This document shows positions 43,788-51,800 of a stretch of 64,000 nt of DNA, in pieces. The notes under the pieces are model-generated. The model saw nothing but the letters and a program-made list of their open reading frames with translations. It was not told the DNA's origin and made no database searches. This DNA is from Parachitinimonas caeni (GTDB lineage: Bacteria > Pseudomonadota > Gammaproteobacteria > Burkholderiales > Chitinimonadaceae): positions 1 to 64,000 of the forward strand of contig NZ_JARRAF010000022.1 in the NCBI RefSeq assembly GCF_030129945.1, read 5' to 3'. The position numbers and the translations under genes are program-made. Positions within the stretch are counted from its first letter, which is position 1; every line of letters starts with the position of its first letter.

Positions 43788-43823
43788 GAGGTGCGATCCA
43801 GCAGGGACAGGAAGGATGGAAGA

Positions 43824-44510
43824 ATGGGACGCAAGCTCGATATTGGCGAACTGTTAAGGCAGCAGCCCGTGTTTCGCGAGATGTCGGATGAGCTGCTGCA
43901 GCGACTCGCGGCCGTGGCGATCCAGGTGCGAGCGGCCAAGCACCAGCTGGTTTTCCGGCGTGGTGAGCAGGCTACCGGTATCTATATTGTCGCCACCGGC
44001 CATGTAAAACTGGCTATTCCCAGCCCGCAGGGGCAGGAGAAAGTCATTGAGTTTTTCCGGCCTGGGCAGATTTTTGGCGATGCTGTGATGTTTCTCGATC
44101 GTCCCTATCTGGTCGATGCCGAAGCGCTGGAAGACTCCCTGTTGATCTGGATCGACAAGCATCACCTCTATGAAGCGATAGACCACGAACCTGCATTGGC
44201 GCGCCACTTGCTGGTGAGCCTGTCGCAGCGCCTGCATTTTCTGATGCAGGACATCGAATCCGTCAACCTGCAAACCTCCACGCAGCGTGTGGTGTCGTGG
44301 CTGCTGCGCCAGCCCCGGCGAGCGACGGATGCTGGTACGCAGACCAGCTTTGCCGTCAGCAAAAACCTGATTGCGTCGAAACTCGGTCTGACACCCGAAA
44401 CCCTGTCCAGAGTCCTGCATCAACTCAGAATCGCCGGACTGATCCAGGTGGAAGGCCGTGACATTCTGATTCACGACGCCGATGCGCTGGAGCAATGCAT
44501 GGCGGGCTAA
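43824..44510 (+). CDS. Crp/Fnr-family regulator without iron-sulphur cysteines (Dnr-type)
   Basis: A 228-residue transcription factor with a cNMP-like sensor domain (about 10-130), a dimer helix and a helix-turn-helix (IASKLGLTPETLSRVLHQL). The TPETLSR recognition helix fits TTGAT-type sites. There is no Cys in the N-terminal region, so it cannot be an oxygen-sensing FNR; it fits the Dnr/NnrR group, which senses NO through haem. Likely targets are nnrS, nar and possibly feo/nrd genes in this window. The start MGRKLDIGELL follows GGAAGG. Confidence 0.88.
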   Translation: MGRKLDIGELLRQQPVFREMSDELLQRLAAVAIQVRAAKHQLVFRRGEQATGIYIVATGHVKLAIPSPQGQEKVIEFFRPGQIFGDAVMFLDRPYLVDAEALEDSLLIWIDKHHLYEAIDHEPALARHLLVSLSQRLHFLMQDIESVNLQTSTQRVVSWLLRQPRRATDAGTQTSFAVSKNLIASKLGLTPETLSRVLHQLRIAGLIQVEGRDILIHDADALEQCMAG

Positions 44511-44526
44511 CGTCAACAGAACCTGA
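44511..44526. repeat. R1 right-end remnant at the Dnr stop codon
   Basis: CGTCAACAGAACCTGA follows immediately after CTAA (44507-44510), whose TAA is the stop of the regulator gene. Only one terminus remains. Confidence 0.6.
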
Positions 44527-44604
44527 TGACAGATGTGATTTGCGCCTGGCCGATAAGCAACCAGGCGCGGATTGCCAATGCTACGTTGGGTGATGCGGGG
44601 TTGG

Positions 44605-45522
44605 TCAGCGCTTTAATGTGCTGAAGGTGGCTATGGCTTTGCCGTCGGCATCAATCCCGATGAAGCTCAAACCTTCACCAATATCCACCACCTTGAAAGC
44701 GGTGCCAATCTGCAGATTGCCAACGGATGGCGCATGAGGATTGGCGGCAACGGTGCCTGAAGCGCTGGAAAGATTCCAGGTCAGCTTGGCCTGATCGGTG
44801 GTATAGGTCGCCACATCACCCGCAATATTCACTGCACCGCTGGTGAAGGTCTGGCCATAGCCAGTGTACGACCCGGTGCCCGAAACGCAGCCCAGCATGC
44901 TCTTGCGCACCACGCCGGTTTTGAAGGTGGTTGTGACGCTGCCATTGGCCTGTTTCACGATCAGGAAGTTATCGACCTCCGGGTTACCGCTGATCTCGAC
45001 AAGATCGCCCTGCTTGAAACCCATTCCCGAATAGGCAATTAGCCCATATGCCTTCAATGGGTCGAAGCTGCGCAGTGTTCTGCCCTTGAGGAAAGGGTTG
45101 TCTTCGGCCTTGGCAGTCCTGGCCCAACTGAGTGCCAGATCGTACATCCAGACGGACTTCAGATTGATATTGTCCGGCGTGATGTCGGCATTAACGTTGA
45201 TCGCCCCGCCATATTCCACGCCATTCACCACGCGGATCGACGACCACATCTGATAATCATCGCTTTCATAGACACGGCTGGTGCAGCGCGCCTGGCTCGA
45301 AAGTGACAGGGAATCCGGGTCAAACGTGAAGCTCAGCGATGCGGGATTCCACTTGAAGCGAACGGCATAGCTACCATGCCCCGGTACGTTCAGATTGTTG
45401 AACTGGATGGCATCCTTGCCGGCAAATTGTACGGTGGCGCCGGTGCTGTCAATGTCGATTGCGTAAACAGGCGTGACCAGGAGTGCGGCAGCAGATAGCC
45501 ATGCGTAAGTGGATTTGTTCAT
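44605..45522 (-). CDS. Exported hypothetical protein
   Basis: A 305-residue protein with a signal peptide (AWLSAAALLVTPVYA, cleavage near residue 21). The mature part is rich in beta-forming and small residues (SYAVRFKWNPASLSFTF, GVEYGGAINVNADITP) and holds two Cys far apart. No family is recognised. It could be a periplasmic or cell-surface beta protein. A hairpin at 44541-44571 (GCGCCTGG/CCAGGCGC) may mark the transcript end on the minus strand. Confidence 0.7.
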   Translation of the reverse strand: MNKSTYAWLSAAALLVTPVYAIDIDSTGATVQFAGKDAIQFNNLNVPGHGSYAVRFKWNPASLSFTFDPDSLSLSSQARCTSRVYESDDYQMWSSIRVVNGVEYGGAINVNADITPDNINLKSVWMYDLALSWARTAKAEDNPFLKGRTLRSFDPLKAYGLIAYSGMGFKQGDLVEISGNPEVDNFLIVKQANGSVTTTFKTGVVRKSMLGCVSGTGSYTGYGQTFTSGAVNIAGDVATYTTDQAKLTWNLSSASGTVAANPHAPSVGNLQIGTAFKVVDIGEGLSFIGIDADGKAIATFSTLKR

Positions 45523-45919
45523 TTTCGACCTTCCGGATTAGGGGATTGCACTCGCCAATATTAGAGAGTGTTTATATTTAAAATGCCAAAGTCCTGAATT
45601 GTTTATATAAAAGGACTTTGAGCGATTTTGTGTGGAATATTACGCATATTGCATTAAATCTCAAGGTGCCAAAACTGTAAAAAATTATAAATAAACAATG
45701 AAAATTCTTACGAGGCGGGTGATTTTCAAAACCATAAGCGGGTCGATAAATAAACAAGTAAATGAAAAACTGGAGGATTTGGCGTTTGTAGTGCAAAGGC
45801 TCCAGGTTGACATGGCTCAAGTCATTTTCCGGTGCCTGCCGTTAGGCTCTGCGAACATTTTTATAACCTGCCCAAGCAGCGCTAACCCCGTCGCCAAACT
45901 CTCTCAGGAGCTTATTTCA
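45523..45919. other. AT-rich intergenic region
   Basis: About 400 bases with divergent promoters for the exported protein and the nitronate monooxygenase. The frame of the latter stays open to 45698, but there is no ribosome site or homology in that part, so it is not coding. No repeats were found. Confidence 0.45.
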
Positions 45920-47104
45920 ATGATCGAGCATGTACTGGAACTCGCTGGCCGCCGACTGAAACCCATTGTGCAGGGCGGGATGGGGGTCGGGGTGTCGGCG
46001 CATCGGCTGGCTGGCGCGGTGGCTGCCGAGAATGCGGTTGGCACGGTGGCAAGTGTTGATTTGCGTCATCATCATCCTGATCTGCTCGATGCGACCCATC
46101 GTTGCCGCGATCCGCAGAAAATTGCCGCTGCCAATCTGACAGCGCTGGATCGGGAAATACGGGCGGCCAAGCAGCAGGCGGCCGGCCAGGGCATGGTGGC
46201 CGTCAACGTTATGAAGGCGGTAGCGGAGCACCCGAACCTGGTCCGCCAGGCGTGTGAGAGTGGTGTCGATGCGGTCGTGATGGGGGCAGGGCTGCCGTTG
46301 GATCTGCCTGAGATGACGGCAGATTATCCCAGGGTAGCCTTGATTCCGATCCTGTCCGATGCGCGCGGCATTGCCTTGGTGGTGAAAAAATGGCTGCGCA
46401 AAGGTCGCCTGCCTGACGCCATCGTTATCGAACATCCGGCCCATGCAGGCGGACATCTGGGCGCCAGCCGGATCGACGAATTGCGGGATGGCCGTTTTGA
46501 GTTCGGCCGGGTGCTGACGGAGGTTCGCAGTTTCTTTGCCGAGCTGGCTTTGGCCAAGGATGCGCCGAAGCTGATTGTGGCGGGCGGTATCGACAGCCAT
46601 GCCAAGGTGCAGCATTGGCTGAACCACGGCGCCGATGCTGTGCAGCTGGGCACCGCCTTCGCCGTGACCCGGGAAGGGGATGCGCATCCTGAATTCAAAC
46701 GCGTTCTGGCAGAGGCATCGCCGGAGCAACTGGTAGAATTCACCAGCGTGGCCGGTTTGCCGGCGCGTGCGGTGCTGACCCCGTGGCTGCGTAACTATCT
46801 GAAGCGCGAATCCAGCCTGCAGGCAGCCAGCAAAGCCGACCCGCGCCGCTGCACGCAAAGGCTCGACTGCCTGAGCCAGTGCGGCCTGCGTGATGGCATT
46901 GCCCGCATCGGCCAGTTCTGCATCGACCTCAAGCTGGCAGCTGCCTTGCGGGGCGAGGTGGATAAAGGCTTGTTCTTTCGTGGCGCCAGCCGATTGCCGT
47001 TTGGACAGGCGATCCGGCCGGTGCGCGAGTTACTTGAATATCTGATGAGCGGCACCATGCCGGCTGATCTTGCAACAATGGAATCTGGATGTACCGGGAC
47101 CTAG
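45920..47104 (+). CDS. Nitronate monooxygenase (2-nitropropane dioxygenase family)
   Basis: A 394-residue FMN enzyme. The barrel shows PIVQGGMGVGVSAHRLA at the N-terminus, VVMGAGLP, IVIEHPAHAGGHLG, and the phosphate-binding IVAGGIDSHAKVQHWLNHGADAVQLGTAF (shown in full it is the FMN site; motifs GGI and GADAVQLGT). It oxidises nitroalkane anions such as propionate 3-nitronate to nitrite and an aldehyde or acid. CAGGAG precedes the start. It overlaps the aldehyde dehydrogenase gene, suggesting the aldehyde is oxidised by that enzyme. Confidence 0.9.
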   Translation: MIEHVLELAGRRLKPIVQGGMGVGVSAHRLAGAVAAENAVGTVASVDLRHHHPDLLDATHRCRDPQKIAAANLTALDREIRAAKQQAAGQGMVAVNVMKAVAEHPNLVRQACESGVDAVVMGAGLPLDLPEMTADYPRVALIPILSDARGIALVVKKWLRKGRLPDAIVIEHPAHAGGHLGASRIDELRDGRFEFGRVLTEVRSFFAELALAKDAPKLIVAGGIDSHAKVQHWLNHGADAVQLGTAFAVTREGDAHPEFKRVLAEASPEQLVEFTSVAGLPARAVLTPWLRNYLKRESSLQAASKADPRRCTQRLDCLSQCGLRDGIARIGQFCIDLKLAAALRGEVDKGLFFRGASRLPFGQAIRPVRELLEYLMSGTMPADLATMESGCTGT

Positions 47105-48450
47105 ACTTCGATACCGCTTTTCGCGCTTGCGATCCTTACACCGGCAGGCTGCTGCAAGCACGCGCCGCCTGCAGCACGCAACAACTTCACCACAGTCTTG
47201 AATCGGCCAGAGCGGCTGCCCGTCAGTGGGCGCATGCAGATTGGGCAGAACGGGCAGGCAGCCTGCGCCTGTTGGCCGACGCTCTGCGCAAGCAGGCCGG
47301 GGCGCTGGTTGCGGCGCTGATGGCCGAAATCGGCAAACTCCGTTTTGAAGCTGAAGAGGAGGTGGCGCGCGCTGCGGACTGGTGTGAATTTGTCGCGGAC
47401 CAAGGGGAACAATGGCTGGCAGATGAATGGCAAGGCGGTGCTCGCCTGATACGCCGGCCCTGGGGCATCGTGCTGGCGGTGGCGCCGTGGAATTACCCGC
47501 TGTGGCAACTGGTGCGCCCCCTGGCAACGGCCCTGGCGGCAGGCAATGCCTGCCTGCTCAAGCCGCCACCTGCGGCGCCGATCACGTCTGGTCTGCTTGA
47601 ACCGTTGCTGCAGCAATGTCTGCCACCGGGGTTGGCGCAGCTGGTCTGGCTCGATGAGCTGGGGACCATCAGCGCGTTGGCTGCATCGGATCTATTTGTC
47701 TTCACCGGTGGCGAAACCGCCGGTCGGCAGCTGGCAGCGCAGGCCGGTCATTACCTCAAACCCTGCGTGCTGGAGCTGGGTGGCAACAATGCGATGGTGG
47801 TGCTGGAAGATGCCGATATCGCCAGCGCTGCCCGTCTGGCCGCCAAATCGCGTTGTACCAACGCAGGCCAACGCTGCACCGCCATTCAGCGTTTGATTGT
47901 CGTGGATACCATCGCCAGCGAATTTCGCGAAGCCCTGCTGGCCGAGCTGGGGCGTTATCGCTGCGGTGAGCGCGATGCCCCAACGACCACGCTGGCACCA
48001 ATGGCGACCGCTGGCGTCAAGGCACGTTTGCAGCGCTGGCTGTCTGCTGCGCAGCACAATGGGGCGCAGACCTTACTGGGCGGGCAGGCTGCCGGTGGCG
48101 AGGGCTATCATTTCCCGGCAACCCTGTTGCAGGTTGCTGGCCCCGGCAATCCGGCGTTTGATGAGGAATTGTTCGGTCCGGCCGCGACATTGACCGCAGC
48201 GCCAGATGCCCTATCCGCCATCAGTATGGCGGGTCAGGTCCGGCAGGGCTTGGTGGCCAGTGTGTGGGGCGGCGATGTCGAGCAGGTGCGTCGTCTGTTG
48301 CGAGGTTTTCGTGCGGGGTCGCTGTTCATCAATCGCATTCCCTCCAGCCGGTTTGAGCTGCCATTTGCGGGTACCGGCGCCTCGGGTTTTGGTAGCACGC
48401 TGGGCCGCGATGGCCTGCTGGCCATGACACAACCCCAAGTCTGGGCCTAG
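47089..48450 (+). CDS. NAD(P)-dependent aldehyde dehydrogenase (succinate-semialdehyde type)
   Basis: A 453-residue ALDH. AVAPWNYPLWQ is the cofactor region, ELGGNN holds the general base Glu, and NAGQRCTAIQR has the catalytic Cys. Length and motifs resemble the GabD/SSADH branch. It starts 16 bases before the nitronate monooxygenase stop, so translation is coupled. The stop TAG is part of the CTAG at which an R2 element begins. Confidence 0.9.
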   Translation: MYRDLDFDTAFRACDPYTGRLLQARAACSTQQLHHSLESARAAARQWAHADWAERAGSLRLLADALRKQAGALVAALMAEIGKLRFEAEEEVARAADWCEFVADQGEQWLADEWQGGARLIRRPWGIVLAVAPWNYPLWQLVRPLATALAAGNACLLKPPPAAPITSGLLEPLLQQCLPPGLAQLVWLDELGTISALAASDLFVFTGGETAGRQLAAQAGHYLKPCVLELGGNNAMVVLEDADIASAARLAAKSRCTNAGQRCTAIQRLIVVDTIASEFREALLAELGRYRCGERDAPTTTLAPMATAGVKARLQRWLSAAQHNGAQTLLGGQAAGGEGYHFPATLLQVAGPGNPAFDEELFGPAATLTAAPDALSAISMAGQVRQGLVASVWGGDVEQVRRLLRGFRAGSLFINRIPSSRFELPFAGTGASGFGSTLGRDGLLAMTQPQVWA

Positions 48451-48615
48451 CGACCTGTCGGACTTTCGATGTGCGGGCGGAATTCGCGGGTTGAACAGCC
48501 CATTTTTGCTGGTTTTTTCGTTGCATAGGCTCACTATGCGCCTCAAAAACCAGCAAAACTGGTCTCGTTCTCCCGCGTTTCCGCCTCCGCGCTCGAAAGT
48601 CCGACAGGCTGCTAG
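48447..48615. mobile_element. R2 palindromic repeat, copy 2 (169 bp)
   Basis: Termini CGACCTGTCGGACTTTCG and CGAAAGTCCGACAGGCTG, flanked by CTAG at both ends. The interior pair TTGCTGGTTTTT/AAAAACCAGCAA is the same as in copy 1. The right CTAG is shared with the start of a full R1 element. Confidence 0.9.
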
Positions 48616-48882
48616 GCTCTGTTGACATTTTATTTCCGGATCGCGTTTCGTCGGATTTGGGCCTGATGCAAGGCGAAAAGTGCGCCGCTTAATGATAAGC
48701 CACGCGATTTTTAACGCGGCAGTAGGCCCAAATCCGGCGAAACCCTCCGGGCCGGGTTGATTTTTGGGGCATGGCGTCGTTAGGGTTCGTTTATTTAGCT
48801 CGCTAAACTGCACTTACCCTGCCTAGCCCTGCCCCAAAACTCGACCCGGCGCGACCGGAAACAAAACGTCAACAGAGCTTAG
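48612..48882. mobile_element. R1 palindromic MITE-like repeat, full copy (271 bp)
   Basis: Starts CTAGGCTCTGTTGACATTTT and ends CAAAACGTCAACAGAGCTTAG. Very close to the 10827 copy, including both inner stem-loops. It lies 30 bases before the FAD oxidase start, so any promoter for that gene is within or next to the element. Confidence 0.92.
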
Positions 48883-48911
48883 GCTCGGCAACATACCCTC
48901 TGCAAAATGCC

Positions 48912-50342
48912 ATGACAGATTTTCTCTCGCGGTTGAAACAATATCTGCCAGCCGCCGCCATTTGTACCGATCCCGACCGCATGGCGCCACGCCTGCTGGA
49001 CCAGCGTGGGCGCCTGCATGGCGCCGCTCGGGCCTTGGTGCTGCCGGGCAGTGTCGAAGAGGCGGAAAGGGTGATCCGCCTATGCAACGAATACCGGGTG
49101 CCCATAGTGCCTCAGGCGGGTAATACGGGTTTGGTGGGGGGCGCTACCCCAGCTGCCGATGGCCGGGCGATCTTGCTGGGTTGCGATCGTCTCAATCGGG
49201 TGCGCCAGATGGGTGCCGCCGACTTTTCAATGGTTGCAGAAGCCGGTTGTACGCTTGAAAGCCTGCAGCGGGCGGCAGCCGCAGAGGGGCGCTTGTTTCC
49301 GTTATGGCTGGCTTCGGCCGGCTCGGCCAGGCTGGGCGGGTTGATTGGCAGCAATGCTGGCGGCACCCAGGTGCTGCGCTACGGCAATACGCGCGAACTG
49401 GTGCTGGGTATTGAAGCCGTACTCGCCGACGGTCGCCGCTACAACGGTTTGCATTCCTTGCGTAAGCGAAATATCGGTTACGACCTCAAACAGTTGCTGA
49501 TAGGCAGTGAAGGCACACTGGGTTTTGTCACTGCCGCGAGCCTTCGCCTCTGGCCACAGCCGAAGGGTCAGGCCTGTGCGTTGGTGGCAGTAGCGTCGAT
49601 TGCCGCCGCGCTGACCTTGTTTCAGCAGGCTCAGGACATGGCTGGCGAGGTATTGACGGCGTTTGAAATCATCAACGCGGCTGCGATGCAGCTGGTGGCC
49701 GATCAGCATGCCGAGCTTGCCCGGCCATTCGCCACTACGCCGGCCTGGACGGTACTGATCGAGCTGTCTGGCGGGGAATCCGACGCGGTGTTGTCCGAGC
49801 GGCTGTGTGCGCTGTTAAGTGCCGCAAATACGCCTGATGCCTTGGTGGCGCAGGATCTGACACAGCGCCAGCATTTCTGGGGTTTGCGTGAACGTATCCC
49901 GTCTGCCCAGAAGCGGGCGGGGTCTTCCATCAAGCACGATCTCAGTCTGCCGATTGCCGCCATTCCCGAGTTTGTTCAACAGGCAGCGGCCCTCTTGGCG
50001 GCACACATGCCGCTATTCGAGCCCGTGATCTTCGGCCATGTGGGTGATGGCAACCTGCACTTCAACCTGCAGTACCTGGGTGAGACGGGGGCGGCCCGCA
50101 AGCTGCCGGTACCAGCCTTCGACGCAGCGGAGCAAGTGGCGAACGAGCTGCTCTACCCGCTGGTGCTGGCTTGTGGCGGCGATCTCTCGGCCGAGCACGG
50201 TATCGGCCGCCTGCGCCTGTCTGCCGCCGCCCGCTATCACGATGCCGGTGAGCGTGCCCTGATGGCTACGCTCAAGCAAGCTTTCGACCCGCTGGGGCTA
50301 TTCAACCCCGGTGCGCTACTGAGCGGGCAAGGGAATCTTTGA
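48912..50342 (+). CDS. FAD-binding 2-hydroxyacid dehydrogenase (GlcD/D2HGDH family)
   Basis: A 476-residue PCMH-type flavoprotein. VPIVPQAGNTGLVGGATP and GSARLGGLIGSNAGG are the FAD-binding segments; the C-terminal GHVGDGNLHFNLQ and SAEHGIGRLR carry metal/substrate ligands. Such enzymes oxidise D-lactate, D-2-hydroxyglutarate or glycolate. The exact substrate cannot be assigned. It is followed at 105 bases by a tautomerase gene. Confidence 0.88.
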   Translation: MTDFLSRLKQYLPAAAICTDPDRMAPRLLDQRGRLHGAARALVLPGSVEEAERVIRLCNEYRVPIVPQAGNTGLVGGATPAADGRAILLGCDRLNRVRQMGAADFSMVAEAGCTLESLQRAAAAEGRLFPLWLASAGSARLGGLIGSNAGGTQVLRYGNTRELVLGIEAVLADGRRYNGLHSLRKRNIGYDLKQLLIGSEGTLGFVTAASLRLWPQPKGQACALVAVASIAAALTLFQQAQDMAGEVLTAFEIINAAAMQLVADQHAELARPFATTPAWTVLIELSGGESDAVLSERLCALLSAANTPDALVAQDLTQRQHFWGLRERIPSAQKRAGSSIKHDLSLPIAAIPEFVQQAAALLAAHMPLFEPVIFGHVGDGNLHFNLQYLGETGAARKLPVPAFDAAEQVANELLYPLVLACGGDLSAEHGIGRLRLSAAARYHDAGERALMATLKQAFDPLGLFNPGALLSGQGNL

Positions 50343-50447
50343 CTGGCAATCTCGCAGTATGCCAGCTTGCGTGATAGCTTCCTGCGCACGTCCGGGCACG
50401 CTGCTGCCGCAAAGATGAATTCCCATACCCGTTGAAAGAGCCTTGAT

Positions 50448-50834
50448 ATGCCTGTTGTCAGAATTGAAGTCACCCGCAAGCGCAGTGCTGAAGACATTAC
50501 CGCCATGATTGATGCGGTCTACCATGCTCAGATCGAAGCGTTCAAATTGCCGGCGGATGACAAGCAGATCCGTTATATCGAACACGCACGCGAGTGCTTT
50601 CCGGTCCCGCCCGGCAAGACCGAAAACTACACCATTGTTGAATTTTCCATCTTTCCCGGCCGCTCGCTTGATGCCAAACGCAAACTCTACGACGGTGTGG
50701 TAAGCCGCCTTGGCGCGCTGGGTATCGAGCCGCGCGACATCATCATCCTGCTTAACGAACTCCCGCTGGAGAACTGGGGTATCCGTGGCAAGCCGGCCTC
50801 GGAGATTGATATTGGGTTCAACCTGAATGTTTGA
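50448..50834 (+). CDS. Tautomerase-superfamily protein
   Basis: A 128-residue protein with the catalytic N-terminal proline (MPVVRIEV after Met removal) and two beta-alpha-beta units, the length of the cis-CaaD/MSAD-like group rather than of the 62-residue 4-OT group. ARECFPVPPGKTENYTIVEF and DIIILLNELPLENWGIRGKP are typical. The reaction is unknown. It is the last forward gene before the minus-strand RNA cluster. Confidence 0.85.
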   Translation: MPVVRIEVTRKRSAEDITAMIDAVYHAQIEAFKLPADDKQIRYIEHARECFPVPPGKTENYTIVEFSIFPGRSLDAKRKLYDGVVSRLGALGIEPRDIIILLNELPLENWGIRGKPASEIDIGFNLNV

Positions 50835-50869
50835 GGGCGTGCTTTGGGTTTGTGGCCCGGTTTGGCGAT

Positions 50870-50900
50870 AAAAAATGGTGCCGACGCAGCGGCGGCACCA
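50870..50900 (-). terminator. Terminator of the tRNA-like RNA operon
   Basis: On the minus strand TGGTGCCG/CGGCACCA encloses CCGCTGCGT and is followed by TTTTT. It is the only strong terminator at the end of the RNA cluster 50901-52018; it could also serve the forward tautomerase gene. Confidence 0.9.
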
Positions 50901-51050
50901 TGAGGGGTTGCATGACAAAGTGGGGATGAGACAAATATCTTATGCGTCTACCTGTTCCGCCACCGACCGATTATCTGGCCGGGCAGGAGTCGAACCTGCA
51001 AGGGGATTACCCGTAAGAGCCCATGTAGTCTCATCGGCATTCATGCAAAA
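50901..51050 (-). ncRNA. RNA C: Y RNA (YrlA-like) with permuted tRNA core
   Basis: Minus strand. The 5' end TTGCATGA (51048-51041) pairs with TCATGCAA near the 3' end (50915-50908). Inside, 5' to 3': AATGCCGATGAGACTACA, a T-arm GCAGG-TTCGACT-CCTGC, acceptor strand CCGGCC, loop AGATAATC, the other acceptor strand GGTCGG, then a D-arm GCG-GAACAGGTAGA-CGC with GG in the loop, and a final CTTTGTC before the closing strand. This is a tRNA cut open at the anticodon side and closed at the acceptor end, as in bacterial Y RNA YrlA. The 5' GCCGA and 3' CTTTGTC strands occupy the place of the Ro60 binding helix. Confidence 0.8.
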
Positions 51051-51090
51051 CGTTTTGGCAGACCGAAAGCCACATTGGCCTGCCGAATAG

Positions 51091-51193
51091 GTGGGACGAC
51101 AAAAGATGTGGGAACGGCACTCCGGGGTTTCCGGTGCGGGTCGCCAGACTCGCAGGCCAATGGGCGGCTGTATTCTCACAGGCATTCGTCCCT
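51091..51193 (-). ncRNA. RNA B: short Y-like RNA
   Basis: Minus strand. The 5' end GGGACGA (51192-51186) pairs with TCGTCCC (51099-51093). It shares AATGCC...GAGAATACA and the 3' CTTTTGTC with RNAs A and C. The middle folds differently: TGCG-A-GTC-TGGC-GAC-C-CGCA, then CCGG-AAACC-CCGG, with no clear T-loop or D-loop. It is probably a Y RNA that lost or never had the tRNA-like module. It starts directly after RNA A's T tract. Bases 51053-51080 between RNAs B and C form a further hairpin (GGCAG/CTGCC). Confidence 0.65.
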
Positions 51194-51336
51194 AAAAAAG
51201 GGGGGGTGACAAGGATTGACGAAACTTTTTCGTGTACTAGGCCGCTGTACGACTACCCCGTTGTGGCAGGGTAGGCAGGATTCGAACCTGCGTTTCGACC
51301 GTGGAAGGGTGTAGTTCCGTCGGCATTCACCCCAAA
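51194..51336 (-). ncRNA. RNA A: Y RNA (YrlA-like) with permuted tRNA core
   Basis: Minus strand. GGGGTGA (51333-51327) pairs with TCACCCC, and the transcript may end at CCCCTTTTTT (51194-51199). In order: AATGCCGACGGAACTACA; T-arm GCAGG-TTCGAAT-CCTGC; acceptor strand CTACCCT; loop GCCACAAC; acceptor strand GGGGTAG (7 bp with one G-U); TC at tRNA positions 8-9; D-arm GTAC-AGCGGCCTA-GTAC; hairpin ACGAAA-AAG-TTTCGT; then CCTTGTC and the closing strand. All stems differ in sequence from RNA C but keep the same fold, which is strong evidence for structure. Related to YrlA, which binds Ro60 and PNPase in other bacteria. Confidence 0.83.
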
Positions 51337-51380
51337 AGCGTCAATATGCTGAATTCAATTACAACTCTCTCGGTGCTGTT

Positions 51381-51746
51381 TCAATGGTTGTTGGATGGTG
51401 TGTCTTGCTGCGTCAAGCGCCAGCTTGCCTGTTCCAGACCGGATAACACATAGCAGGGCGTTCCCAGCTCGATGCTGCCGTTGAACCCAGTCTGCAGGTT
51501 GCCAATGACGCGGCTGACACCTAGTTGGCTGGCAAGCTCCAATAATTCGATCAGGGCAAGCTCCCACCGCTGTGCGGTGTGGTGTACCAGAAACTGAATT
51601 TCCCACAGAGGCACAGGGCTCTGGCGCCTATGAAGCTTTATCGGAGTCGTTTCTGCTTTCAGGAACCGCCTGAGCTTATGAAAAAAGCGCTGCCCGTCTC
51701 CGCAGTCGGCCCATACTGTCCACTCGCTGCAATACTTTGCGTTCAC
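51381..51746 (-). CDS. Hypothetical protein inside the RNA cluster (121 aa)
   Basis: A 121-residue product starting with GTG after AAGGAA at seven bases. The frame extends upstream to 51911 but there overlaps RNA D, so the shorter form is chosen. The protein is soluble; it has an N-terminal basic and aromatic stretch (KYCSEWTVWADCGDGQRFFHKLRRF), shown here only in part as WADCGDGQRF and FHKLRRF, and a C-terminal part with ELALIELLELASQLGV. No family is recognised. Its place between structured RNAs D and A in one transcript suggests an RNA-related role, which is inference only. Confidence 0.5.
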   Translation of the reverse strand: MNAKYCSEWTVWADCGDGQRFFHKLRRFLKAETTPIKLHRRQSPVPLWEIQFLVHHTAQRWELALIELLELASQLGVSRVIGNLQTGFNGSIELGTPCYVLSGLEQASWRLTQQDTPSNNH

Positions 51747-51800
51747 GCCTTGTTCCTTGTTTCTATCTATGAACACGCTGGTGGTACCAACCACAAGCTG

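Noticed and set aside
45698-45919. N-terminal extension of the nitronate monooxygenase
   Set aside because: The frame is open by chance; CAGGAG before 45920 and homology support the shorter protein.
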